DNA of 27,152 nucleotides from JBEBXQ01 sp040391535 (GCA_040391535.1 JBEBXQ010000060.1:1-27152); one strand, 5' to 3'; positions 1 through 7,813 are shown, counted from the first letter of the stretch. Notes: generated by a model from the letters alone, not told the origin. Numbers and translations: made by a program.

Positions 1-18
1 ATGTTTTGAGGCCTTGAG

Positions 19-92
19 CTCCCGAAGCTGGGCTCGAACCAGCGACCCTCTGATTAACAGTCAGATGCTCTAACCGACTGAGCTATTCGGGA
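19..92 (-). tRNA. tRNA-Asn (anticodon GTT)
   Basis: Read on the minus strand this 74-nt stretch folds as a complete cloverleaf. The acceptor arms are TCCCGAA (92-86) and TTCGGGA (26-20) with discriminator G at 19. The D-arm contains AGCTCAGTCGGTTAGAGC, the anticodon arm is CTGACTGTTAATCAG with anticodon GTT, and the T-arm contains GGTTCGAGCC. The 3' CCA is not encoded, since CTC follows the discriminator. A matching promoter lies directly upstream at 126-156. Confidence 0.97.
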
Positions 93-125
93 ATCCTTAA
101 TTCGTCTCGTTGTCGAATTGTGGTG

Positions 126-156
126 CAAATGTATAGGTAGATTCTGATTTACGCAA
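126..156 (-). promoter_or_regulatory. Bacteroidota-type promoter for tRNA-Asn
   Basis: On the minus strand TTG (156-154) is followed after 20 nt by TACATTTG (133-126), a full match to the TAnnTTTG -7 element of the Bacteroidota primary sigma factor. The expected start site is about 25-30 nt upstream of the mature tRNA 5' end. Assignment rests on motif match and position only. Confidence 0.7.
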
Positions 157-175
157 CACTTCAACCAAAAAAAAA

Positions 176-457
176 TTAATTATTTACCTTCTCCAATAGT
201 AACTCCTTGACTCTCTTTGCGTCTGATTTGGAAAAATTATTGATGATAATTTCCTGACGCATCCTGGGGATTACCCTTACCGTCGAAAAAAAGATACCGC
301 TGTCGATTTCGACACCTGAAATATCACTGTAGAAGACAAAATTGTCGTTACTCCGGAAAAGTTTTTTAATCCGGAACGTAACACCCTTGTCCCCGAAAAT
401 AATCTCATCGGGAAATAACGGGTTCATTAGCATGCTCGCTCTGAAGGACTGGCTCAT
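176..457 (-). CDS. small PH-like domain protein of unknown function
   Basis: A 93-residue protein without signal peptide or membrane segment. Its alternation of short hydrophobic strands (for example EIIFGDKGVTFRI, then FVFYSDISGVEI, then GIFFSTVRVIPR) followed by a C-terminal helix (SKSDAKRVKELLLEKV) resembles the single-domain bacterial PH-like fold, which is a family-level impression and not a proven homology. No catalytic motif is visible. It starts 38 nt after the end of rsmG on the same strand, so it may be the last gene of the glycosyltransferase-rsmG transcript. In-frame ATGs at 433 and 427 are alternative starts, and 427 (MNPLFPDE) would still keep the whole domain. The function is unknown. 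Confidence 0.7.
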   Translation of the reverse strand: MSQSFRASMLMNPLFPDEIIFGDKGVTFRIKKLFRSNDNFVFYSDISGVEIDSGIFFSTVRVIPRMRQEIIINNFSKSDAKRVKELLLEKVNN

Positions 458-495
458 AATGTTAGTGCTTTTGCAGGTATGTGTACTGGATATGG

Positions 496-1119
496 TTATA
501 CCAATGGGACATAAACGACCTTTTTGGTTTCGTAAAACGGCTCTTTGAAATAATCCGAAAGATCGTAAATTTTTGTTTTTTTCTGTAACTCCTTACGCTC
601 CTCGGCCAGATCGCCGCCTTTTAAGGCCAGCACGCCGTTTTTCAGCGGATGGAAGGAGTTCCGGCTGATCTTGTTGCTTATCCATGAAACGAAAGGCTCC
701 AGGCGCGTAACGGCACGGCAGACGACAAATTCATACTGCTGATCCAGCTTTTCTGCACGGGTCTGTTCGGCCAGTACATTTTTCAGCTGCAGGCTTCCTG
801 CCACCTCGTTAACAACCTTGATTTTCTTGCCGATGCTGTCCACCAGATGAAAATGTGCTTCCGGGAACATAATGGCCAGCGGAATGCCGGGAAAACCACC
901 TCCGGTGCCTACATCCAGCACCGCCGTCGTGGATTTGAACTGAATCACTTTGGCAATGCCCAGCGAATGTAAGATGTGCCGCTCGTACAGGTGATCAATA
1001 TCCTGACGGGAGATCACGTTGATCTGCGCGTTCCAGTATTTATAGAGGTCTCCCAGTTCCTGAAACTGTTCGGTTTGCCGGGCAGTCAGGTCGGGAAAAT
1101 ATTTTTTTATCAGTTCCAT
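496..1119 (-). CDS. rsmG: 16S rRNA (guanine527-N7)-methyltransferase RsmG
   Basis: RsmG (GidB) uses S-adenosylmethionine to methylate N7 of G527 in the 530 loop of 16S rRNA; loss of the enzyme in other bacteria gives low-level streptomycin resistance. The 207-residue protein has the family N-terminus (YKYWNAQINVISRQDIDHLY), the SAM-binding loop LDVGTGGGFPGIPLA at about residues 68-82, the acidic strand end HLVDSIGKK and the later VVCRAVTRLEPFVSW motif. I chose the ATG at 1119 (MELIKKYF), which opens the conserved N-terminus and sits 4 nt after the upstream glycosyltransferase stop; a TTG at 1137 would add six residues and overlap that gene. The tight spacing suggests co-transcription with the glycosyltransferase. 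Length and motifs are normal. Confidence 0.96.
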   Translation of the reverse strand: MELIKKYFPDLTARQTEQFQELGDLYKYWNAQINVISRQDIDHLYERHILHSLGIAKVIQFKSTTAVLDVGTGGGFPGIPLAIMFPEAHFHLVDSIGKKIKVVNEVAGSLQLKNVLAEQTRAEKLDQQYEFVVCRAVTRLEPFVSWISNKISRNSFHPLKNGVLALKGGDLAEERKELQKKTKIYDLSDYFKEPFYETKKVVYVPLV

Positions 1120-1123
1120 AGGA

Positions 1124-2278
1124 TTATCTCCACTCAATTTTAGGTTGTTTGTTTGTCAATACGATGCCGCTCATAAAGAGATAGTAAAGGAACAGCGCGA
1201 AATCCATAAATGTAAAAGTAAAGAATGATACCGTGTTACCCAGTTTTCTGTTGATAATGCCGAGGACAAGCCATTGGATCAGCCACCTCAGCAGAAACAA
1301 AGCCCCCGTTGCTTCCAGAAAGAGGTATTCACGGAAATAAATGCCGATACTTACCGATAGCAGGAATAAAAACCACGTGCCCACGTGGGAGGCCGAAAGT
1401 ATGCCCAGCAGCATTTTATTTCCGGACCTGTAATATCTGCTCACCGATAAGTGCCTGGTTTTTTGCTTATACCAGCCTTTCCAGGTGGTATGCGGCAGGG
1501 AGTACATAAAGGTTTCCTGATCGGTATTGATGGTGGTATTTCTTCCTCTGGCCACCTGGTTGATAAACAAATCGTCATCTCCGCCCATCACCCGGCTGTG
1601 CTTGTAAAAGCCTTTGTTGCTTAAAAATAAATCTGCTTTGTAAAGCAGATTACGGCCAACGGCCATGTAAGGACGGCCCGATTTGGCAAAAGAAAGATAT
1701 TGTACGGCAGAATAAAATGTTTCACAACGGATAAACCAGTTTAAGAGCCCTCCGAATCTGAAATAAGGAGAAAACCCCAGAACAATTTCTTTGGGGTCGT
1801 TCAATTGTGCCATCATGGACTGTATCCAGTAGTTGCCGGAAGGACGGCAGTCGGCATCCGTAAAAAGCACGTTGGGGTGACTGGCATGCTTTACCGCGAC
1901 GGTAATCGCGTATTTTTTTGGTGTAATGTGATCATACACCTGGCTGATCGTAATATGCCTTACATGCGCCCAGTTGCCGAAATTTTCCAGGAGAAATTCT
2001 TCAGTACCATCATCGGAGCGGTCATTCATGATCAGGATTTCAAATTCAGGATAATCCTGCTCATCCAGCAGCGGAATCAGTTCGCGGAGGTTTTCCAGCT
2101 CATTGCGGGCGCAGACAATCACCGTGACTGCATCCGACGGGTTTTCCGCTGCCGCTTTGTTGCGGTGAAAAATAATTCTTGAAAAAATAAAGACATAGTA
2201 AAACAGCTGGATAAGAATAAAAACACCCAGACAGCATAAAAGAACAACAAAGGGAAGCCCAAAGTACAAGTCTAACAT
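1124..2278 (-). CDS. membrane-anchored family 2 glycosyltransferase
   Basis: Transfers a sugar from a nucleotide-sugar donor; acceptor unknown. An N-terminal membrane segment (LPFVVLLCCLGVFILIQLFY) precedes a GT-A domain with DAVTVIVCARNE, the DDGTEE turn, the metal-binding LFTDADCRPSG, and the GGDDDLFIN acceptor/base motif, followed by QKTRHLSVSRYYR in place of the processive-GT QxxRW. The C-terminus carries about three hydrophobic segments (GTWFLFLLSVSIGIY, FLLRWLIQWLVLGI, FMDFALFLYYLFMSGIVL). This layout matches membrane GT2 enzymes that extend or decorate surface glycans or lipids. I prefer the ATG at 2278 (MLDLYFGLP): the ATG at 2317 would add 13 residues and would lie upstream of a TATATTTG -7-like box at 2310-2303. 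It diverges from tgt and ends 4 nt before rsmG. There is no link to the polysaccharide genes 3 kb away except function. Confidence 0.88.
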   Translation of the reverse strand: MLDLYFGLPFVVLLCCLGVFILIQLFYYVFIFSRIIFHRNKAAAENPSDAVTVIVCARNELENLRELIPLLDEQDYPEFEILIMNDRSDDGTEEFLLENFGNWAHVRHITISQVYDHITPKKYAITVAVKHASHPNVLFTDADCRPSGNYWIQSMMAQLNDPKEIVLGFSPYFRFGGLLNWFIRCETFYSAVQYLSFAKSGRPYMAVGRNLLYKADLFLSNKGFYKHSRVMGGDDDLFINQVARGRNTTINTDQETFMYSLPHTTWKGWYKQKTRHLSVSRYYRSGNKMLLGILSASHVGTWFLFLLSVSIGIYFREYLFLEATGALFLLRWLIQWLVLGIINRKLGNTVSFFTFTFMDFALFLYYLFMSGIVLTNKQPKIEWR

Positions 2279-2302
2279 CAGATAGTTTTGAGGAATGATT
2301 GG

Positions 2303-2310
2303 CAAATATA
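2303..2310 (-). promoter_or_regulatory. candidate -7 element for the glycosyltransferase-rsmG operon
   Basis: Minus-strand TATATTTG matches TAnnTTTG about 25 nt upstream of the ATG at 2278. I could not find a TTG -33 element at the usual 19-21 nt, so this is a weaker call. If real, it rules out the longer start at 2317. Confidence 0.35.
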
Positions 2311-2343
2311 CGGTCATTCGCAGGAATCTCTGTTTGGAATTTA

Positions 2344-2351
2344 TAATTTTG
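2344..2351 (+). promoter_or_regulatory. candidate -7 element for tgt
   Basis: TAATTTTG matches TAnnTTTG 23 nt upstream of the tgt ATG. No well-placed -33 TTG is seen. A short purine stretch CAGGAGAA at 2358-2365 could act as a ribosome-binding site. Confidence 0.4.
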
Positions 2352-2374
2352 CGCCTTCAGGAGAAAAATTAAAG

Positions 2375-3508
2375 ATGAAATTTACACTAGAGGCGACAGA
2401 CGCGGCAACCAAAGCAAGGGCAGGATCTGTTGAAACGGCTCATGGAGTTATCCAGACACCCATTTTTATGCCCGTAGGGACGGCCGGAGCGGTAAAAGCA
2501 GTACACCAGAGAGAATTAAAAGAAGACATTAAGGCACAGATTATTCTTGGCAATACCTATCATTTGTATCTGAGACCAGGTAATGATATACTGAAAGCGG
2601 CCGGAGGCCTGCATAAATTTATAGGATGGGACCGCCCCATTTTAACAGATAGCGGTGGGTATCAGGTATACTCACTGGCAGGAACGGGGAGAAAAATCAA
2701 CGAAGAAGGTGTGGTATTTAAGTCCCACATTGATGGTTCACTACACACTTTCACTGCCGAAAATGTAATGGATACCCAAAGGATTATCGGTGCTGATATT
2801 GTCATGGCTTTTGATGAATGCGCACCTTATCCGTGTGAGTACGGGTATGCGCGGGCATCCATGGAAATGACGCACCGCTGGCTGGGCAGGTGTGTCCGCC
2901 GGTTCGGAGAGACGGAAGGGCTTTATGGCTATGATCAGGCGCTTTTTCCTATTGTTCAGGGAAGTGTGTTTGGCGATCTGAGGAAGCAATCAGCTGAAGT
3001 AGTGGCCTCTTTTGAATGTGAAGGGAATGCCATCGGTGGGCTGTCGGTAGGCGAGCCGGCCGAAGTAATGTATGAAATAACCGAACAGGTATGCGATATT
3101 TTACCTAAGGACAAGCCCCGGTATCTGATGGGAGTGGGGACCCCTTCCAACCTTTTGGAGTGTATTGCACTCGGTATTGATATGTTTGATTGTGTAATGC
3201 CCACCCGCAATGCGAGGAATGGCATGATATTTACACAGGAAGGAACCATTAATATCAGAAATAAAAAGTGGGAAAATGATTTCTCGCCGCTGGATGAATC
3301 GCTGGGAGGATATGTAAGCACATTTTATAGCAAAGCATATCTGAAACACCTGATGAAAGCTCAGGAAATGCTGGCCGCACAGATTGCGAGTATTCATAAT
3401 CTTACCTTTTATTTGTGGCTGGTAAGAGAGGCCAGAGAGAAAATTATGAGCGGAGAGTTTGATACCTGGAAAAAACAAATGGTAAAAAAATTAGCTGTTC
3501 GTCTTTGA
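2375..3508 (+). CDS. tgt: tRNA-guanine transglycosylase (queuosine pathway)
   Basis: Exchanges guanine at tRNA position 34 (Asp, Asn, His, Tyr tRNAs) for a 7-deazaguanine precursor such as preQ1. The 377-residue protein carries ILGNTYHLYLRPG, the DSGGYQVYSL motif with the base-binding Asp, FDECAPYPCEYGYARAS, the IVQGSVFGDLR and IGGLSVGEPAE motifs, and the GVGTPSNLLECIALGIDMFDC/PTRNARNG region with the nucleophilic Asp. The usual zinc motif (CxCxxC...H) is missing: where E. coli has CDCYTC this protein has SLGGYVS, although the following SKAYLKHL and IHNL motifs stay. As I remember, other Bacteroidota TGTs also lack these cysteines, so this is probably a lineage variant. Start: the ATG at 2375 matches the family N-terminus (MKFTLEATDAATKARAG); an in-frame upstream start at 2288 would add 29 non-conserved residues across the promoter. 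tRNA-Asn, one substrate, is encoded nearby, probably by chance. Confidence 0.96.
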   Translation: MKFTLEATDAATKARAGSVETAHGVIQTPIFMPVGTAGAVKAVHQRELKEDIKAQIILGNTYHLYLRPGNDILKAAGGLHKFIGWDRPILTDSGGYQVYSLAGTGRKINEEGVVFKSHIDGSLHTFTAENVMDTQRIIGADIVMAFDECAPYPCEYGYARASMEMTHRWLGRCVRRFGETEGLYGYDQALFPIVQGSVFGDLRKQSAEVVASFECEGNAIGGLSVGEPAEVMYEITEQVCDILPKDKPRYLMGVGTPSNLLECIALGIDMFDCVMPTRNARNGMIFTQEGTINIRNKKWENDFSPLDESLGGYVSTFYSKAYLKHLMKAQEMLAAQIASIHNLTFYLWLVREAREKIMSGEFDTWKKQMVKKLAVRL

Positions 3509-3605
3509 AAGTTGAATAAAACTCATTTTTTTGAATAAAAATTGAGAATAGTAAAGATTAGAAATTATTGATTTTACACTTATCGAATTAAAAAGTTACT
3601 GAATA

Positions 3606-3636
3606 TTGATTAAATCAGATACTTAACCTATTTTTG
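3606..3636 (+). promoter_or_regulatory. Bacteroidota-type promoter for the OmpA-family gene
   Basis: TTG (3606-3608), 20-nt spacer, then TATTTTTG (3629-3636), a full match to TAnnTTTG. The implied transcript has a long leader of about 100 nt, A/T-rich, up to the ATG at 3744. Such unstructured AU-rich leaders are common for highly expressed Bacteroidota genes without a Shine-Dalgarno site. Confidence 0.65.
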
Positions 3637-3743
3637 CGCGGGCAGTATTTACAATATGTACGCATTGATGTAACAATTGTCTTAATTTAATAACCCATAC
3701 ACTAGCATTCCTTGTTTTTTAAAATAACGTTAACTTATAAAGT

Positions 3744-5189
3744 ATGAAAAAAGTATCCCTGTTGATTATGTCGCTTGCCTTGGGTTCACTGATGGCTTTC
3801 CCATCAGGTGCGCAAGAACTGCAACAACAGCCGAATTCTCCGGATTATAATCCAAAAGCTGCCTATGAAGGTCCTTACAAGTTGAACACATGGTCCATCT
3901 CTGTATATGGTGGTCCTGCTCAGTTTTTCGGAGATCTTCGAGAATATGACTTTTTCCCTGTTACAAAAACAGGTAGTGACAGCTTTAATGAGTTGACCTG
4001 GCAAGGTGGTATCGGAATTAACAAACAGCTGACCTACCTGTTGGGCTTACGTCTCGACGGATCAGTTGGAAGCCTTCAGGGTTTCAAACGCCGTAACTAT
4101 AACCGTCAGTTTGAAACGTCTTATTTTGATGTGGCTTTATCAGCAACAGTAAACCTGAAAGGGCTGTTGTTTGGTCCTAACAAGCTGAAAAGATGGAAAA
4201 TCGATGGTTATGTAGGTGCTGGTCAGGTATTCTATGATGCCAAAGCTTATACATTGGGTACTTCAACCCAGGTTCGTTCTACAGAGAAAAGAGAGAACGA
4301 CTGGATCGTACCTATGGGACTTGCGTTCCATTATGAAGTATCTCCACGTGTTGATCTTGGAATCGATTTCCGTGTAAATCACACCAATTCTGATTTCGTA
4401 GATGCTACATGGGGTGGTGATTATGACGGAAACCCGTTCAATGACATAACGACCAAGAGAAAAGGAAATTCTGCCATGGATAAATATGGTAACGGATCTC
4501 TGGTACTGACTTATAAACTGGGTAAAACTCCGTTGAAAGTGAAGAAAGTGGATGGCAAATATGAATATGATCCTAACGGCGGTGGTTACTATCACCTGCG
4601 TTATACTGATCCTAAAGTATTGCTGAAAGCACCGAAAATCCTGACACTTGAAGAAATGGATTCAGTTGCAAAAGCTAACCGTCCTGAAGATATCGATCCG
4701 CGCTTATTGCTGGATACAGATGGAGATGGCGTTTCTGACTTCTTCGATAAAGAGCCAAATTCACCTCCGGGAAGCGTTGTTGATGGTGGTGGTCGTGTAA
4801 TTGATTTCGACGGTTATGTGAAAAATGCATTGGCTACAGGTGCTGCTTGTAACGAGGTATTTGCCAACATCCTGTTTGAAACTGATAAAAACGTGATCAA
4901 GCCTGAGTTCCAGGAGATGCTTAAAAACGTGGCAGCTCTGATGAACAAAAACGGATGCCGTCTGCAACTGGCTGGCCATGCTGACCGCCGTGCTACTGAC
5001 CGCTACAATGTTGGCTTGTCGAAACGTCGTGTTGAAGCCGTTAAAAATTACCTGGTGAATGAAGCAGGTCTGAAAGATGCCAGCAAAATCATTGTTGATT
5101 ACTATGGCTCATTCAAACCGGTTGCTGATAATGCAACCCGTGATGGTCTGCTGAAAAACCGTCGTGTTGAATTGAAATTGCTTCCGTAA
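3744..5189 (+). CDS. OmpA-family outer-membrane porin with peptidoglycan-binding domain
   Basis: Major surface protein linking the outer membrane to peptidoglycan. Residues 1-24 form a Sec signal peptide (KKVSLLIMSLALGSLMAF, cleavage near SGA-QE). Residues 40-265 alternate aromatic and polar strands typical of an outer-membrane beta-barrel (WSISVYGGPAQFFGDL, YLLGLRLDGSVG, GSLVLTYKLG). A linker near residues 323-345 has the calcium-type DTDGDGVSDFFD element. The C-terminal OmpA domain (about 373-481) has FANILFETDKNVIKPEF and the peptidoglycan-binding LAGHADRRATDRYNVGLSKRR, ending NRRVELKLLP. Codon choice is more uniform than in the neighbours (many GGT, CGT, AAA, CTG), consistent with high expression. 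It has its own promoter and terminator, so it is probably monocistronic. Confidence 0.95.
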   Translation: MKKVSLLIMSLALGSLMAFPSGAQELQQQPNSPDYNPKAAYEGPYKLNTWSISVYGGPAQFFGDLREYDFFPVTKTGSDSFNELTWQGGIGINKQLTYLLGLRLDGSVGSLQGFKRRNYNRQFETSYFDVALSATVNLKGLLFGPNKLKRWKIDGYVGAGQVFYDAKAYTLGTSTQVRSTEKRENDWIVPMGLAFHYEVSPRVDLGIDFRVNHTNSDFVDATWGGDYDGNPFNDITTKRKGNSAMDKYGNGSLVLTYKLGKTPLKVKKVDGKYEYDPNGGGYYHLRYTDPKVLLKAPKILTLEEMDSVAKANRPEDIDPRLLLDTDGDGVSDFFDKEPNSPPGSVVDGGGRVIDFDGYVKNALATGAACNEVFANILFETDKNVIKPEFQEMLKNVAALMNKNGCRLQLAGHADRRATDRYNVGLSKRRVEAVKNYLVNEAGLKDASKIIVDYYGSFKPVADNATRDGLLKNRRVELKLLP

Positions 5190-5233
5190 TTGAGGTATAT
5201 TTTAATCAGACAAAACAAGGTTTGAAATATAGG

Positions 5234-5262
5234 AAAAGGCTCCATGCATTTGGAGCCTTTTT
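5234..5262 (+). terminator. intrinsic terminator after the OmpA-family gene
   Basis: AAAAGGCTCCA (5234-5244), loop TGCATT, TGGAGCCTTTTT (5251-5262). The arms pair perfectly across GGCTCCA/TGGAGCC with flanking A/T pairs giving the U-tract. It lies 45 nt after the stop codon. Confidence 0.92.
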
Positions 5263-5275
5263 CATTTGGATTCCT

Positions 5276-5283
5276 TACATTTG
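5276..5283 (+). promoter_or_regulatory. candidate -7 element for the polysaccharide genes
   Basis: TACATTTG matches TAnnTTTG 38 nt upstream of the GTG start of the dehydrogenase homologue. A TTTG at 5249-5252 gives a 23-nt spacer, a little long, and would place the -33 box inside the ompA terminator stem. Confidence 0.45.
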
Positions 5284-5321
5284 CCAGTGAGTATTTTTCC
5301 TGAACTTTAATCCACATTCTT

Positions 5322-6605
5322 GTGTATAAGTCACTTACTGAGAATCAGAAGAAAATAGCGGTTATCGGCCTGGGTTACGTCGGTCTGCCGCTTGCCCTTG
5401 CACTTGCCAGAACATTTGAGGTGATCGCATTTGACACAAGTTATGATCGGATCCGGTCACTGACCCGGTCAAGCGATCCGATGAAAGAGATGGAGCCTGC
5501 TGATTTTGAGAATAAAAAAATCACATTTACAGACTCTATCGAAGATCTCAGAGAGGCTTCTTTTTTTATTATCGCTGTTCCTACTCCTGTTGATGTATCT
5601 AAATCTCCGGACCTGTATCCGCTCAGAAAAGCCTCTGAAATTATTGGCTCTATTCTGAAAAAAGGGGATTATGTGGTGTATGAATCGACAGTATATCCCG
5701 GTTGTACAGAAGAAGACAGTCTGCCTTTGCTTGAGCTTTATTCCGGAATGAAGGCAGGTCCCGATTTCAAAGTGGGCTATTCTCCCGAGAGGATTAACCC
5801 GGGAGACAAAACGGGCCGGTTTGCCGATATAACCAAGGTAGTTGCCGGCATTGATACGGTTACTACAGATACGCTTGCAAAAGTATATGGTAAGGTCTTC
5901 AACATTTATAAAGCCCCTTCCATCCGTGTTGCCGAAGCAGCGAGGTTGCTTGAAAATGTGCAGCGCGATGTAAACATAGCTTTGGTAAATGAGTTGTCGG
6001 AGGTATTTAAAATGCTGGATATTGATACCTGTGAAGTAATAGAAACGGCTGCTACCAAATGGAATTTTCAGGAGTTCAGGCCAGGTTTGCCGGGTGGGAA
6101 CAATATGGGGCTGGGGGCTTATTATTTGCTGCACACCTCCCGGGAAAAAGGCTTTGAACCCTCATTGCTGAACAGCACCCGGAAAGTAAATGAAGAAATG
6201 CCTCAGTATGCTGGCCGGCAGATTGTACGGGAACTCAGTAAGCAGAAGAAGGCTTTCGGGGATATGAAAATCCTGGTGATGGGTATTACTTATAAGGAGA
6301 ATGTAACCGATATACGTAATTCTCAGCAAGCCCGGCTGATAAAGGAACTTGCCGGATATTCACTGAAAATTCACGTGGTAGACCCTTACGCATCAGCAGA
6401 GGAAGTGAAAAAAGAATATGGTTTAACGCTCCGGAAAAATATTGAGGACAACTACGATGCCGTGGTTCTGGCGGTTTCGCATGATATTTATAAAAAATTT
6501 AACGTAGAATATTTTAAGAGTATTACCTCCGAAAATGCCGTTTTCTTTGACCTGAACGGAAGCTTTCCGTCGGTGAAAACAGCAATGAATTATTGGAGGC
6601 TGTAA
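5322..6605 (+). CDS. UDP-sugar dehydrogenase homologue (WbpA/TviB type) without the catalytic cysteine
   Basis: By fold a nucleotide-sugar 6-dehydrogenase of the UDP-N-acetylhexosamine branch (TviB/WbpA/WbpO type). The 427-residue protein has the NAD loop VIGLGYVGLPLA (14-25), AVPTPVD (85-91), ESTVYPGCTEE (121-131), GYSPERINPGDK (152-163), the ENVQRDVNIALVNEL helix (211-225) and the C-terminal GITYKENVTDIRNS. The active-site segment, GGHCIGVDPYY in the family, reads GGNNMGLGAYY: the thioester-forming Cys is Asn261 and the Asp of VDPYY is Gly265. No other Cys is near. The usual two-step oxidation to a uronic acid is therefore unlikely; a single oxidation, another NAD-linked conversion or a non-catalytic role is possible. 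The reading frame is intact. The start is GTG, as no ATG precedes the Rossmann motif. It lies 10 nt upstream of glf, so both probably act in surface-polysaccharide synthesis. Confidence 0.88.
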   Translation: MYKSLTENQKKIAVIGLGYVGLPLALALARTFEVIAFDTSYDRIRSLTRSSDPMKEMEPADFENKKITFTDSIEDLREASFFIIAVPTPVDVSKSPDLYPLRKASEIIGSILKKGDYVVYESTVYPGCTEEDSLPLLELYSGMKAGPDFKVGYSPERINPGDKTGRFADITKVVAGIDTVTTDTLAKVYGKVFNIYKAPSIRVAEAARLLENVQRDVNIALVNELSEVFKMLDIDTCEVIETAATKWNFQEFRPGLPGGNNMGLGAYYLLHTSREKGFEPSLLNSTRKVNEEMPQYAGRQIVRELSKQKKAFGDMKILVMGITYKENVTDIRNSQQARLIKELAGYSLKIHVVDPYASAEEVKKEYGLTLRKNIEDNYDAVVLAVSHDIYKKFNVEYFKSITSENAVFFDLNGSFPSVKTAMNYWRL

Positions 6606-6615
6606 TGATCCGCAC

Positions 6616-7716
6616 ATGAAAAAATATGATTATCTGATTGTTGGCGCAGGGTTGTGGGGGAGTGTGTTTGCTTATGAAGCCAGAAAAAACGGTAAGACCT
6701 GTCTGGTCGTTGACCGACGGGCACATAAAGGTGGAAATGTCTATTGTGAGAATGTTGAAGGGATAAATGTCCATAAATATGGTGCTCATATTTTCCATAC
6801 CAACGACAGGGAAATCTGGGATTACGTAAACTCGTTTGTGGAGTTTAACCGGTATACCAACTCTCCGGTGGCCAATTTTAATGGTGAATTATATAATCTG
6901 CCGTTTAATATGAACACTTTCTACCAGCTGTGGAAAGTAAAAACACCCGAAGAAGCCAGGCTGAAAATTGAGGAGCAGGTATTGGCCGCTGGTATTAAAG
7001 AACCTGCTAACCTTGAAGAGCAGGCTATATCACTGGTAGGTACGGATATCTACTTTAAACTTATTAAAGGATACACTGAAAAACAGTGGGGCCGGAAAGC
7101 GACAGAACTGCCGTCCTTTATCATCAAAAGGCTTCCGGTAAGGTTTACTTTTGACAATAATTATTTTAATGACAAATACCAGGGAATTCCGATCGGGGGA
7201 TACAACAGGCTGATTGACGGATTACTTGCAGGGACCGAAGTGAGGCTGGGAGTTGATTTTGAAAAAGACCGTTCTGAATTGTCGGATTTGGCCGATACAC
7301 TGGTTTTTACCGGAAAAATCGACGAATATTTTGACTTCCGTTTCGGAGAACTTGAATACCGGAGCCTTCGCTTTGATCATGAAATACTGGATAAAGAAAA
7401 TTTTCAGGGGAATGCGGTCGTAAATTATACCGACGCTGAAACCCCCTTTACCCGTATTATAGAGCATAAGCATTTTGAGTTTGGCCGACAGGAGAAAACG
7501 GTCATAACCCGCGAATATCCGCTCGAATGGTCTAAGGGCGTTGAGCCTTATTATCCGATCAACGATGCTAAAAACGAAAGCGTTTATAAAAAATATAAAG
7601 CTCTGGGAGAAGAAGAAGCTGTGATTTTCGGTGGGCGTCTGGCTGAGTACCGTTATTATGATATGCATCAGGTGATTGGCTCCGCTTTAAAAAAGACCAG
7701 TGAAATTTTCAGATAA
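6616..7716 (+). CDS. glf: UDP-galactopyranose mutase
   Basis: FAD enzyme that interconverts UDP-galactopyranose and UDP-galactofuranose, the donor for galactofuranose in surface glycans. The 366-residue sequence matches the bacterial family throughout: FAD loop VGAGLWGS (9-16), GGNVYCE, HKYGAHIFHTND, NLPFNMNTF, LIKGYTEKQWGR, FTFDNNYFNDKYQGIP, IEHKHFEF, TREYPLEW and the C-terminal GGRLAEYRYYDMHQVI. Length is standard. The ATG follows the dehydrogenase homologue by 10 nt, an operon-like gap, and a terminator-like hairpin follows at 7759. Its presence suggests that the polymer exported by the adjacent Wzc system contains galactofuranose; that last point is inference. No matching galactofuranosyltransferase is recognised in the window. 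Confidence 0.97.
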   Translation: MKKYDYLIVGAGLWGSVFAYEARKNGKTCLVVDRRAHKGGNVYCENVEGINVHKYGAHIFHTNDREIWDYVNSFVEFNRYTNSPVANFNGELYNLPFNMNTFYQLWKVKTPEEARLKIEEQVLAAGIKEPANLEEQAISLVGTDIYFKLIKGYTEKQWGRKATELPSFIIKRLPVRFTFDNNYFNDKYQGIPIGGYNRLIDGLLAGTEVRLGVDFEKDRSELSDLADTLVFTGKIDEYFDFRFGELEYRSLRFDHEILDKENFQGNAVVNYTDAETPFTRIIEHKHFEFGRQEKTVITREYPLEWSKGVEPYYPINDAKNESVYKKYKALGEEEAVIFGGRLAEYRYYDMHQVIGSALKKTSEIFR

Positions 7717-7758
7717 GGATTTCCGGTTGACAGGAAATTGATTTATATTGAGTTGGTT

Positions 7759-7790
7759 AAAAATCAGGTTAGTTTATAGCCTGATTTTTT
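7759..7790 (+). terminator. intrinsic terminator-like hairpin after glf
   Basis: AAAAATCAGG (7759-7768), an 11-nt loop, then CCTGATTTTTT (7780-7790). The stem is mostly A/T, so termination may be partial. The wzc-type gene starts only 23 nt later with no clear promoter of its own, so read-through or attenuation is plausible. Confidence 0.65.
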
Positions 7791-7813
7791 ATTTATACAC
7801 ACATTGATTTCTT

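Noticed and set aside
2288..2374. 29-residue N-terminal extension of tgt
   Set aside because: It crosses the -7 box and the family N-terminus begins at the ATG at 2375.
5469..6134. 221-codon frame opposite the dehydrogenase homologue
   Set aside because: It is the complement of a gene with clear family motifs and shows no domain of its own.
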